NCBI GenBank assembly: GCA_016213695.1
Contig: JACQZV010000167.1
Location: forward strand, 1-45,233
Direction of reading: 5' to 3'
Length of the DNA stretch: 45,233 bases
Source: Acidobacteriota bacterium
Lineage (GTDB): Bacteria; Acidobacteriota; Vicinamibacteria; Vicinamibacterales; UBA2999
Shown here piece after piece: positions 16,971 through 24,798 of this stretch. Below the pieces are notes generated by a model, which ran no database searches, was not told the origin of the DNA, and saw only the letters and a program-made list of their open reading frames with translations. Positions within the stretch are counted from its first letter, which is position 1; each line of letters starts with the position of its first letter. The translations under genes were made by a program, and so were the position numbers.

Positions 16971-17889
16971 ATCCCCGGTTGTACGGATCGGCGAGCAGGT
17001 CGATGTCGCGCTCTTCGCAGATCGCCGCTTCGTCCTGCCGCACCGGGTTCGGATTCAGCCGCCGCACGTACGTGATCGACGTCCACGGCTCCATCAGCAC
17101 GTCGGGGTCGTCCACGGTGAAGCCGTAGAACAGCAGATCGCCCTGGCGGCGGAAGCGCTCGGTCACCTTCATCCTGTCGGTATGGAAGTAGCCTTCCCAC
17201 CCGAGCCAGGTGATGTCGTTGAATCCGACCGACTCGACGACGAGCGTGTCGCCGTCCCAGCGCGCCAGTCCCATGCCGTTGTAGGTCGAAAACTCGGTGT
17301 CGAGCGGGTCGCGCTGGCGCCCGTCGAGCGGCAGGATCCGGATCCCGTTCTCGACGTTGTTGATGAGAAAGATCTGCCGGTCCTTCTGGACGATGCGTCC
17401 GGGCACGTTCTGCCGCGGCACGCCGACCGGGTGGGTGCACCCGTAGGCCGGATCGATGTCCGCCTTGCCGAAGTCGAGGCTCCTGACCTTCTCCCACAGC
17501 TCCGGCTTGTAGAGCGGCTTGTTCCACTGCGCGCCGCGCTGCATGACCGCCTGGTCGGGCTCGAAGGTCCCCTTCATCCGCAGACCCGGCGCGCCGATCG
17601 GGTTCGGGAAATTCGCGACCCAGTTGCCCGACAGGTCGGGGTGCCCGTCCGCATCGCGCGGCGTCGGCAACGCCGACTGCTGCATCGCGGCGAAGCCGTC
17701 CTGCGGCGACACCCGCTTCCCGGCCGGACGATACGTCGTGACGAGACCCTGCGGCACGGGCGGCCCCGCGGCCGGCTGCTGAGCGGCAAGCGAGGCCGTG
17801 CCGATCGCGGCGGCCGCGACCACGGCGCACGCGGCGGCGGCAGACGAGCGGAGCGCACGCCTCGCGAGTGAGCTCCTACAGCTCGACAA
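16969..17889 (-). CDS. Secreted GDTLVV-family protein, coupled to DUF6152
   Basis: 306 residues starting at a TTG (17889). This start is favoured because AAGGAG lies 7 bases upstream inside the end of the DUF6152 gene, giving a 14-bp overlap typical of coupled translation; no ATG fits the signal peptide. After the signal (to about residue 37) the family landmarks appear: HPDLSGNW, a Cys in AYGCTHPVGVPRQ, LARWDGDTLVVESVGFNDITW, FHTDRMKVTERFRR, a VDDPDVLMEPW strand and a late Cys (AAICEERD). Compared with the copies at 21086 and 23761, the segment after the first Cys is shortened. Probably a beta-rich periplasmic protein of unknown role. Confidence 0.82.
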   Translation of the reverse strand: MSSCRSSLARRALRSSAAAACAVVAAAAIGTASLAAQQPAAGPPVPQGLVTTYRPAGKRVSPQDGFAAMQQSALPTPRDADGHPDLSGNWVANFPNPIGAPGLRMKGTFEPDQAVMQRGAQWNKPLYKPELWEKVRSLDFGKADIDPAYGCTHPVGVPRQNVPGRIVQKDRQIFLINNVENGIRILPLDGRQRDPLDTEFSTYNGMGLARWDGDTLVVESVGFNDITWLGWEGYFHTDRMKVTERFRRQGDLLFYGFTVDDPDVLMEPWTSITYVRRLNPNPVRQDEAAICEERDIDLLADPYNRG

Positions 17890-18268
17890 CCACGTACTCC
17901 TTGCCGTTGACCGTAATCGCCTTCATGAACCCGAGCTTGATTCCCTCGGGGTCCTTCCAGGCGGGCGCGATCCGGAACTCGTAGGTCTCGCCGAGCTTGA
18001 CGTCGGTCTTGACCTTGAGGCCCTGCCGGATCAGGCCGTTCGGGCTGAGCGACTCGAGCTTCCACTGCATGACCTTGCCGTCGGGTCCCTTGACGTCGAC
18101 GTACCACCAGGAGTGCGGGTTGATGTTCTCCACCTTGGTGAGGACGCCGATGAGCGGCAGGTCCTGCTTGGTGTCGAACTGCGCGTTCGCCGAGTGATGC
18201 GCCAGCGCCGGCGCACCGGCAAGAAGGAGTGCGATCGCTGCTGCTGCTGGAATCATTCTGTTGACCAT
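17876..18268 (-). CDS. DUF6152 family exported protein, copy 2
   Basis: 130 residues. The signal peptide ends ALA before His24-His25 (HHSANAQFD). The NPH motif is at residues 50-52 (INPHSWWYVDV), followed by WKLESLSPNGLIRQG and a GETYEFRI strand, the normal DUF6152 order. The middle gene of a three-gene unit: 18 bp after the stop of 18287-19165 and overlapping the downstream GDTLVV gene. The overlap and internal ribosome site suggest that the two are produced in fixed ratio. Function unknown. Confidence 0.88.
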   Translation of the reverse strand: MVNRMIPAAAAIALLLAGAPALAHHSANAQFDTKQDLPLIGVLTKVENINPHSWWYVDVKGPDGKVMQWKLESLSPNGLIRQGLKVKTDVKLGETYEFRIAPAWKDPEGIKLGFMKAITVNGKEYVVVEL

Positions 18269-18286
18269 GTCGGGCTCCTGCGACTG

Positions 18287-19165
18287 CTAGTTGGACGTCC
18301 TCTGCCGTACGGCGTCCGGGATCGGAAACACCACGTAGGGATTCGACTTGAACGCGGTGACCTTCAGATCGGCAAGCGACTTGCCGTCGAGGGTCCATCG
18401 GATCTGACTCGGAAAGATGACGAGGTACTTCGACTCCCACGTATCGCGGTAGTCGGCAAAGGTGGCGCCCCAGGTGTGGCCGTTGGCCTTCGCCGTCACC
18501 TCGACCGGCCGATGGCCGGCGTCGAGCGTCGTCGATACCTCGATGCCGTCGTGCGGCGAGGTGCCGGTCAGCACCGTCCTGCCGTTCACCGTCGTCACCG
18601 TCGTGTGTCCCTCCGCCTCGATGACCGACCAGAGCGCGCCGAACGGCGTCAGCTTGAGGAGCGGCGCGCGGTCGTTCAGCGCGTTCATGGCCGGGGTCGC
18701 GCCGCGGCCCTCCTGCGCCTCGTTCCACGCGTACGTGTCGGCGAACACCTGGATGTCCTTCAGCGGCTTGCCGTCCGGGCGCGTGCCCTCGAGGAACATG
18801 CGCAGCGCCGGCAGGTAGTAGGCCATGTGAAAGTCGGCTTTCGTGAGCTTGCTGCCCGCGAACGTGCCTTCGGCGGAGAACATCACCGTGATGACGTTCT
18901 TCACCGCAAGCAGCCGGTTGCGCCCCATGCCGATGGCCACGGCTGCCTCGCGCACCTCGGGCCCGATGCAGACGCTGGCGATCTCGAACGCGGTCTGGCC
19001 GTCACCGCCGTTCTGTCCGAAGAGTGCGTAATAGGGCTGGGAGTAGCCGCTCGGCGGACACGCCGGCGGCGGACCGGCCGGCGGCTGGTTCGCCATGCCG
19101 CGCTGCGCGGCCACAGGAGCGGCGGCGAGCAGCACGCCGATACCGAGGATGACCATGGACCTCAT
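18287..19165 (-). CDS. Secreted protein of unknown function with LolA-like C-terminal part
   Basis: 292 residues with signal peptide (MRSMVILGIGVLLAAAPVAA) and a Pro-rich linker. The central part (FHMAYYLPALRMFLEGT and ALWSVIEAEGHTTVTTVNG) is not one I recognise. The last third (VEVTAKANGHTWGATFADYRD, then IRWTLDGKSLADLKV) has the strand pattern of lipoprotein-sorting-like half-barrels, similar to the C-terminal domain of the cytochromes at 12017 and 24799. It is the first gene of the unit that continues with DUF6152 and a GDTLVV protein, so it may act with them in the periplasm. Function unknown. Confidence 0.78.
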   Translation of the reverse strand: MRSMVILGIGVLLAAAPVAAQRGMANQPPAGPPPACPPSGYSQPYYALFGQNGGDGQTAFEIASVCIGPEVREAAVAIGMGRNRLLAVKNVITVMFSAEGTFAGSKLTKADFHMAYYLPALRMFLEGTRPDGKPLKDIQVFADTYAWNEAQEGRGATPAMNALNDRAPLLKLTPFGALWSVIEAEGHTTVTTVNGRTVLTGTSPHDGIEVSTTLDAGHRPVEVTAKANGHTWGATFADYRDTWESKYLVIFPSQIRWTLDGKSLADLKVTAFKSNPYVVFPIPDAVRQRTSN

Positions 19166-19245
19166 CTGCGCCTCACAATGAATTGTAGCGAACCTTGCAA
19201 CCCCGGTCGCGGGGAGAGCGGTGGGAGTTTTTCCGCGGCCGTCCT

Positions 19246-19830
19246 CTATCTCGCGTCGAGCGCCTTCCCGATCGTCCCCCGCAGCGCCGGGTCCTCCGGC
19301 GTCACGTCACTCGGGAAGAACGCCAGCACCCGGCCGTCGCGCCCAATCACGTACTTACTGAAATTCCAGGCCGGGAGTTTACCGGAGCGGCCGAGGAGCG
19401 CGTAGACCGGCGACTGCCCGGGGCCGCGGCGGGTGACAACCTTCTCGAACATCGGGAAGGTCACGTCGTAGGTGAGCTTGCAGAAGTCCGCGATTTCCTC
19501 CGACGACCCGGGCTCCTGCCCGCCGAAGTCGTTGCTCGGAAAGCCCAGTACGTTGAACCCCTTGCCCTTCAGCTCGCGCTGAAGCTTTTCGAGGCCTGTG
19601 TACTGCGGCGTGTAGCCGCAGTAGCTCGCCACGTTGACGACGAGGCTGACCGTGCCGCGGTACTGGGACAGGTCCGCGGGCTGTCCCTTCAGGGTCCGGG
19701 TTTTCAGGTCGTAGAAGGTCGGCACCGTGCCTCCGGCCTGGGGACGGGGCTGCTGGGCCGCAAGCGGCGCCAGGAGCAGGAGCAGCGCCGCCACGCTCAG
19801 GCAGACGGCCGCGATTGGACGTGTCATCAT
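19246..19830 (-). CDS. Periplasmic glutathione-peroxidase family protein (thiol peroxidase)
   Basis: 194 residues: signal peptide, then a thioredoxin-fold peroxidase domain. The peroxidatic Cys is C71 in NVASYCGYTPQY; the Gln of FGGQEPG and the Trp-Asn of WNFSKY complete the usual tetrad. In most bacterial members the loop reads FPCNQFGGQ; here it is FPSNDFGGQ, so the first Cys of that loop is absent and the resolving Cys, if any, would be elsewhere (for example in ADFCKLTYD). These enzymes reduce peroxides with thioredoxin-like or other thiols. It is divergent from the large secreted-protein operon at 19904 with 73 bp between starts. Confidence 0.9.
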   Translation of the reverse strand: MMTRPIAAVCLSVAALLLLLAPLAAQQPRPQAGGTVPTFYDLKTRTLKGQPADLSQYRGTVSLVVNVASYCGYTPQYTGLEKLQRELKGKGFNVLGFPSNDFGGQEPGSSEEIADFCKLTYDVTFPMFEKVVTRRGPGQSPVYALLGRSGKLPAWNFSKYVIGRDGRVLAFFPSDVTPEDPALRGTIGKALDAR

Positions 19831-19903
19831 GCTCAGCGCATTCTAGCGCGACCGGGAGTATCCTGTGGGCCTGCCGGAAGCGTCCAGCCGCTGGAGGGAT
19901 CCG

Positions 19904-21076
19904 ATGCGCACGCGACTTTTCGCCGTGACGGGAGTGGCGGTGGTCATGGCCGCCGCGACCGTCCTCGTCAGACTGGGGCCCGCCGAGGCCAAGGGCGCCC
20001 CGCGGACCGCGTGGGGCGACCCCGACCTGCAGGGCATCTGGACCGACGAGGTCGACACGCCGCTGCAGCGGCCCGCCCGCTACGGCACCCGGGAGTTCTT
20101 CACCGACGACGAGCGGGCGGATCTCGACCAGCAGCGGGTCGCGCTGCTCGGCCGGGATCGGCGGGTCGAACGGGGCTCCGAGCTCGACGTCGCCGGCGCG
20201 TACAACTCCGTGTTCATGTCCATGAAGCGGACGGGCCGGCGCACGTCGCTCATCGTCGATCCGCCGGACGGCCGTGTGCCGCCGCTCGCCGCGGACGCGC
20301 GGCAGCGGGCGGCCGCCGACCGCGAGTTCCGCCTGGCGCTGCTGCAGGCCACCGAGACCTGCAAGGACAATTCGCCCGCCTGCGCGGGCGGCACCTACAT
20401 CCCCTCGCCATCGCCGCGGCACGACGAAGCACTCTCGCGGTACAACACCCAGCGGATGAACCGCCACAACGGGCCGGAGGACGGCAGCCTCTCCGACCGG
20501 TGCCTCTCGGGCGGGATCCCGGAGTTCGGCACCGCGTACGGCGGGAGCTTCCGCCGCATCGTCCAGACGCAGGGCGGCGTGTCGATCTTCTACGACGTCG
20601 GCCAGGGGCAGGGCTTCCAGCGCACCATCGTGATGAACGGCACGCCGCATCTGCCGGCGCGCGTCCGGCAGTGGCTCGGCGACTCGCGCGGCCACTGGGA
20701 GGGCGACACGCTCGTCATCGACGTCACCAATTTCAGTCCGAAGAGCGACTTCATGGGCGCGCGCGAGAACCTGCATCTGGTGGAGCGCTGGACGCGGACC
20801 GGGCCGGGCACGCTGGAATATGCCGTAACGATCGAGGACCCGACGGTGTGGACGCGGCCGTGGACGGTGAAGGAAGAGTTCACCAGGCAGAGCGACAAGG
20901 AGAACCGCATCTACTACGAGCCGCGCTGCCACGAGGGGAACTACGGGTTCCCGTCGCTGCTGCTCTCGGCGCGCCTGGCCGAGAAGGCCTACGCGCAGGG
21001 GCGCGGCCCGCATCCGGCGACCAAGGACAACGCCACCGATTTTGTCGGTGTCGAGGAGAACCCGCTCGCGCCGTAG
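19904..21076 (+). CDS. Secreted GDTLVV-family protein, A-type (copy A1)
   Basis: 390 residues from the ATG at 19904, which has GGAGGG 6 bases upstream; an in-frame start at 19865 adds a stretch without signal character. Signal peptide to about residue 30, then RTAWGDPDLQGIW, a long A-type insertion (TGRRTSLIVDPPDGRVPPL and a twin-Cys loop ETCKDNSPACAGG), RCLSGGIPEF, the core QWLGDSRGHWEGDTLVIDVT, NLHLVERWTR, VTIEDPTVWTRPWT, and PRCHEGNYG near the end. Closely related to the gene at 22520 (A2). First gene of a six-gene operon; role unknown. Confidence 0.84.
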   Translation: MRTRLFAVTGVAVVMAAATVLVRLGPAEAKGAPRTAWGDPDLQGIWTDEVDTPLQRPARYGTREFFTDDERADLDQQRVALLGRDRRVERGSELDVAGAYNSVFMSMKRTGRRTSLIVDPPDGRVPPLAADARQRAAADREFRLALLQATETCKDNSPACAGGTYIPSPSPRHDEALSRYNTQRMNRHNGPEDGSLSDRCLSGGIPEFGTAYGGSFRRIVQTQGGVSIFYDVGQGQGFQRTIVMNGTPHLPARVRQWLGDSRGHWEGDTLVIDVTNFSPKSDFMGARENLHLVERWTRTGPGTLEYAVTIEDPTVWTRPWTVKEEFTRQSDKENRIYYEPRCHEGNYGFPSLLLSARLAEKAYAQGRGPHPATKDNATDFVGVEENPLAP

Positions 21077-21085
21077 GAGGTCCTC

Positions 21086-22048
21086 ATGACGATTCGACTC
21101 ACCGGCTCGGCGATCTCTCTGGTCATCGCGGCGGCGCTCGTCAGCATCGCCGTCTCGCTGTCGGTGGCGCCGACCGCGGGTCAGACCGCGCGCGCCGGAC
21201 GCATCGCCGGGCATCCGAACCTGAGCGGCATCTGGCAGGCGAACAACGAGGCGCACTGGGATCTGCAGGCGCACGCGGCGCGCCCCGGCGTTGTCACGCA
21301 GCCCGGCGTCTACCCGTTCGAGTACGCGCGCGTGGCCGCCGCCCCCGTCGTGGCGCTCGGCGCGGCCGGCGGCGTCCCCGCGTCTCTCGGCGTGGTGCAG
21401 GGCGACGGCGAGATCCCGTACACGCCCGCGGCGCTCGCGATCAGGCAGGAGAACGCCGAGCACTGGATCGACCGCGACCCCGAGCTCAAGTGCTACCTGC
21501 CGGGCATCCCGCGGGCGACCTACATGCCCTACCCGTTCGAGATTACGCAGAGCACGACGAAAGTCCACATGGCGTACGCGTTTGCGACCACCGCGCGCAC
21601 GATCCATCTCGACGAAGTGGACCCGCCGCCGGCCGACACCTGGATGGGGCACTCGGTCGGCCGCTGGGACGGCGACACGCTCGTCGTCACCGTGACGAAC
21701 TTCAACGACAAGACGTGGTTCGATCGGGCGGGCAACTTCCACAGCGACGCGCTGCACCTGGTGGAGCGGTTCACGCCGGTGACGCCCGACGTCATTCGGT
21801 ACGAGGTGACGATCGAGGATCCGAAGGTGTTCACGCGGCCGTGGACGATCTCGATGCCGCTGTACCGCCGGATGGAGCCGAACATCCAGCTGCTCGAGTA
21901 CCGCTGCACCGAATTCGCTGAGGAGTTCCTGTACGGGCACGTCCGCAAGGAGCAGCTCGTGCGGCACTGGGAGGGTGACACCATGAGCGTGGACATCACC
22001 CGCAAGGTGCCGGCGGGCGATGCCTTCTACGAGTGGTTCCGGAAATAG
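21086..22048 (+). CDS. Secreted GDTLVV-family protein, B-type (copy B1)
   Basis: 320 residues, 9 bp after A1, with AGGAGG before the ATG. After the signal: HPNLSGIWQANNEAHWDLQA, CYLPGIPRATYMPYPFEITQ, a TIHLDEVDPPPADTWMGHS stretch, GRWDGDTLVVTVTNFNDKTW, GNFHSDALHLVERFTP, VTIEDPKVFTRPW and the late Cys LEYRCTEF. The C-terminal HWEGDTMSVDITRKVP repeats the GDT motif, as if a second degenerate unit were present. Very similar to B2 at 23761 over its whole length. Probably beta-rich and periplasmic; no catalytic motif seen. Confidence 0.84.
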   Translation: MTIRLTGSAISLVIAAALVSIAVSLSVAPTAGQTARAGRIAGHPNLSGIWQANNEAHWDLQAHAARPGVVTQPGVYPFEYARVAAAPVVALGAAGGVPASLGVVQGDGEIPYTPAALAIRQENAEHWIDRDPELKCYLPGIPRATYMPYPFEITQSTTKVHMAYAFATTARTIHLDEVDPPPADTWMGHSVGRWDGDTLVVTVTNFNDKTWFDRAGNFHSDALHLVERFTPVTPDVIRYEVTIEDPKVFTRPWTISMPLYRRMEPNIQLLEYRCTEFAEEFLYGHVRKEQLVRHWEGDTMSVDITRKVPAGDAFYEWFRK

Positions 22049-22063
22049 GAGAGGGTGAAACCG

Positions 22064-22495
22064 ATGCGCACACACTTCGCCGTTGTCCTCGGAGGGATGG
22101 GCCTCCTTCTCGCCGCGAGCGCCGGACCGGCGCTGGCCCATCACGCGTTCGCTGCTGAATTCGACTCGAGCAAGCCGGTCACTTTCAAAGGGACGGTGAC
22201 CAAGGTGGAGTGGGTCAATCCCCACGTCTGGATTCACGTCGACGTGAAGCGCCCCGACGGATCGGCCGAGCCGTGGGCGATCGAGGGCGGCACGCCGAAC
22301 GTGCTGTTCCGGCGCGGCTTCAACAAGCAGTCGCTGATCGCGGGCACCGAGATTTCGATCGACGGCTACCGGGCCAAGGACGGCACGCGCCGCGCCAACG
22401 GGCGCGACCTGACGTTTGCCGACGGGCGCAAGCTGTTCCTGGGCTCGTCCGGCACGGGCGCGCCGTACGAACTGCAGCCGGGCAGCCAGAAGTAA
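22064..22495 (+). CDS. DUF6152 family exported protein, copy 3
   Basis: 143 residues from the ATG at 22064 (a GTG at 22055 is possible but sits too close to the AGGAG). Signal peptide ending ALA before His26-His27 (HHAFAAEFD), then FKGTVTKVEWVNPH with H54, WAIEGGTPNVLFRRG, and an extended end (NGRDLTFADGRKLFLGSSG) which appears to be the full-length DUF6152 form. The other three copies in the window lack this tail. It sits between the two A-B pairs, so it is shared by both halves of the duplicated array. Function unknown. Confidence 0.88.
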   Translation: MRTHFAVVLGGMGLLLAASAGPALAHHAFAAEFDSSKPVTFKGTVTKVEWVNPHVWIHVDVKRPDGSAEPWAIEGGTPNVLFRRGFNKQSLIAGTEISIDGYRAKDGTRRANGRDLTFADGRKLFLGSSGTGAPYELQPGSQK

Positions 22496-22519
22496 CCGCA
22501 CGCGGGCAGGAGGTATCCG

Positions 22520-23752
22520 ATGCGCACGCGACTCTTGACGGTCATCGGTCTCGCGATCCTCGTCGCCGCCGGGCTCGTGTTCATGAGAGGACGCGGTCGG
22601 GACGCCGCGGGCGGCGCGCCCCAGACCGCCTGGGGCGAGCCGGATCTGGAGGGCATCTGGAGCTACGACCTCGAGGTGCCGCTGCAGCGGCCCGCGCGGT
22701 TCGGCAACCGGGAGTTCTTCACCGACGAGGAACGCGCCACACTCGACAAGGAGCGCTCCGCGATCCTCGGCAAGGACGACCGGCGGTATCCGCGCGGCAG
22801 CGAGCAGGATGTGGGCGGCGCCTACAACGCGGCCATCTTCACGACACACAAACCGACGGGCCGGCGCACGTCGCTCATCGTCGATCCGCCGGACGGCCAA
22901 GTCCCTCCCCTGACGCCCGAAGCGCTGAAGAAGCGCGCCGAGATCCGCGCGTTCCAGCTCGCGCTGCTGCAGGCCACCGACGTCTGCAAGAACAACCTGC
23001 AGGGCTGCGCGGGCGGGAAGTACGGGCCGACGTCGCCGAGACGCGCCGAGGCGCCTCCCCACTACCTCACCGTCGTCGCCGCCGGCGGACCGGGCGGCGG
23101 CGGCGGCGTCATCAACCGCTCCGACAATCCGGAGGACCGGAACCTCGGCGAGCGGTGCATGGGCGCGGTCCTGCCGGACTTCGGCGGCAATACCGGCTTC
23201 TTCCTCCAGGTCGTCCAGTCGCCGGGCGCCGTGTCGATCTTCTATGACACCGGCCAGGGACAGGGCTGGCAGCGCGTCATCCCGGTGACGGCACAGCCGC
23301 ATCTGCCCGCGAACGTGCGCCAGTGGTGGGGCAATTCACGCGGCCGCTGGGAGGGCAAGACGCTGGTGGTCGACGTCACCAATTTCAGCCCGAAGACGTA
23401 CTTCCTGGGATCGTACGAGAACCTCCATCTGGTCGAACGATGGACGCGCACGGACGCGAACACGATCGAATACGCCGTCACGATCGACGATCCGACGACG
23501 TGGACGAAGCCGTGGACCGTCAAGCAGGAATACAACAGGCAGAACGACGCCGCGAACCGCCTCTACAAGGAGCCGCGGTGCCACGAGGGGAACTACGGGA
23601 TGGTCGGCCTGCTGTCGGGCGCGCGCGCCGAGGACCGCGCCTTCGCGAGCGGGCGCGGTCCCGATCCGGCCACCAAGTGCACCGCCGGATGCGGCGGCTT
23701 CGCGCTTGGATTCGGCGACACCGGCGAAGACAGCAATCCACTGGCCCGATAG
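22520..23752 (+). CDS. Secreted GDTLVV-family protein, A-type (copy A2)
   Basis: 410 residues, GGAGG 6 bases before the ATG. Same order as A1: signal, QTAWGEPDLEGIWSYDLEVP, TGRRTSLIVDPPDGQVPPL, a Cys pair in DVCKNNLQGCAGG, RCMGAVLPDFGG, QWWGNSRGRWEGKTLVVDVT, NLHLVERWTR, VTIDDPTTWTKPWT and PRCHEGNYG. It differs from A1 by a Gly-rich insertion (AAGGPGGGGG) and a Cys-containing tail (TKCTAGCGGFALG), and by Lys for Asp in the GDTLVV position. Those differences show the two A copies are not a recent duplication. Unknown function. Confidence 0.84.
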   Translation: MRTRLLTVIGLAILVAAGLVFMRGRGRDAAGGAPQTAWGEPDLEGIWSYDLEVPLQRPARFGNREFFTDEERATLDKERSAILGKDDRRYPRGSEQDVGGAYNAAIFTTHKPTGRRTSLIVDPPDGQVPPLTPEALKKRAEIRAFQLALLQATDVCKNNLQGCAGGKYGPTSPRRAEAPPHYLTVVAAGGPGGGGGVINRSDNPEDRNLGERCMGAVLPDFGGNTGFFLQVVQSPGAVSIFYDTGQGQGWQRVIPVTAQPHLPANVRQWWGNSRGRWEGKTLVVDVTNFSPKTYFLGSYENLHLVERWTRTDANTIEYAVTIDDPTTWTKPWTVKQEYNRQNDAANRLYKEPRCHEGNYGMVGLLSGARAEDRAFASGRGPDPATKCTAGCGGFALGFGDTGEDSNPLAR

Positions 23753-23760
23753 GAGACCTC

Positions 23761-24729
23761 ATGCGACGCTGGTCTACGACATCGATGCTTGCCGTGGCGC
23801 TCGCCGCGGGCGCCGCCGGAACCTTTCTCGCGGTGCCTGCCGCGCGGCAGCAGGGCGACAGCGCGGCGCCGGCCGCCCGCACCCCGGACGACAAACCCAA
23901 CTTCAGCGGTATCTGGCAGGCCAACAACGAAGCGAACTGGGATCTGCAGGCCCACGAAGCGCGCGCGGGCGCGGTGACACAGCCCGGCGTCTACCCGTAT
24001 GACTACGCGCGGGTACCCGCGGCGCCGGTGCTGGCCCTCGGCGCGGCGGCCGGAGTGCCGGCGTCGCTCGGCGTGGTCGAGGGAGACGGCCAGATCCCGT
24101 ACACGCCGGAAGCGGCGGCCACCAGGAAGGCGAACGGCGAGCACTGGATCGACCGCGATCCGGAGCTGAAGTGCTACCTGCCGGGCATCCCGCGCGCGAT
24201 GTACATGCCGTACCCCTTCCAGATCGTCCAGGGCGCCAGCACCATCAACATGGCCTACGCGTTCACGAGCACCGCCCGCACGATCTACCTCAATAAGGTC
24301 GAAGAGCCGCCCGATGACACGTACATGGGGCACTCGGTGGGCCGCTGGGAGGGCGACACGCTCGTCGTCGACGTGACGCGGTTCAACGGCAAGAACTGGT
24401 TCGACCGGGCGGGGAATTTCCACAGCGACGCGCTGCATCTGGTCGAACGCTTCACGCCGATCACGCGCGACGCCATCCGCTACGAGGTGACGATCGAGGA
24501 TCCCAAAGTGTTTACGCGGCCGTGGAAGATCGCCATGCCGCTCTACCGCCGGCTGGAACCGAACATGGAGCTGCTCGAGTACCGCTGCATCGAGTTCGCG
24601 GAGGAGTTCCTCTACGGCAACCTGCGCAAGCAGCAGCTGGTCAAGCACTGGGAGGGCGACACGATCGTCGTCGACATCACGCGCAAGGTACCGCCGGGGG
24701 ACGCACTCCATGAATGGTACCGGCGCTAG
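23761..24729 (+). CDS. Secreted GDTLVV-family protein, B-type (copy B2)
   Basis: 322 residues from the ATG at 23761, 8 bp after A2, with AGGAGA upstream. The same frame stays open a further 438 bp to the left, inside A2, but no start there makes sense. After the signal: KPNFSGIWQANNEANWDLQA, CYLPGIPRAMYMPYPFQIVQ, YMGHSVGRWEGDTLVVDVTR, GNFHSDALHLVERFTP, IEDPKVFTRPWK, LEYRCIEF and HWEGDTIVVDITRKVP. Most of the chain matches B1 closely, including the final GDT repeat. Followed after 69 bp by a cytochrome gene with its own possible promoter. Confidence 0.84.
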   Translation: MRRWSTTSMLAVALAAGAAGTFLAVPAARQQGDSAAPAARTPDDKPNFSGIWQANNEANWDLQAHEARAGAVTQPGVYPYDYARVPAAPVLALGAAAGVPASLGVVEGDGQIPYTPEAAATRKANGEHWIDRDPELKCYLPGIPRAMYMPYPFQIVQGASTINMAYAFTSTARTIYLNKVEEPPDDTYMGHSVGRWEGDTLVVDVTRFNGKNWFDRAGNFHSDALHLVERFTPITRDAIRYEVTIEDPKVFTRPWKIAMPLYRRLEPNMELLEYRCIEFAEEFLYGNLRKQQLVKHWEGDTIVVDITRKVPPGDALHEWYRR

Positions 24730-24798
24730 ACGCTCACGGTAATCGCCCATTGGGGGCCGGACGGGTATAGGATTCGTGCCATTGTTCAGGAGGCAAAG

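Noticed and set aside
19200-19245. Rho-independent terminator after the glutathione-peroxidase gene
   Set aside because: A CCCCG-CGAC-CGGGG hairpin is present downstream, but no run of T follows it on the minus strand, so I do not list it as a terminator.
19379-23302. Minus-strand open frame of 1307 codons
   Set aside because: It is antisense to the A1-B1-DUF6152-A2 genes, which have signals, ribosome sites and family matches; long antisense frames are expected in GC-rich DNA. Its sequence is Arg/His/Asp-rich with no domain.
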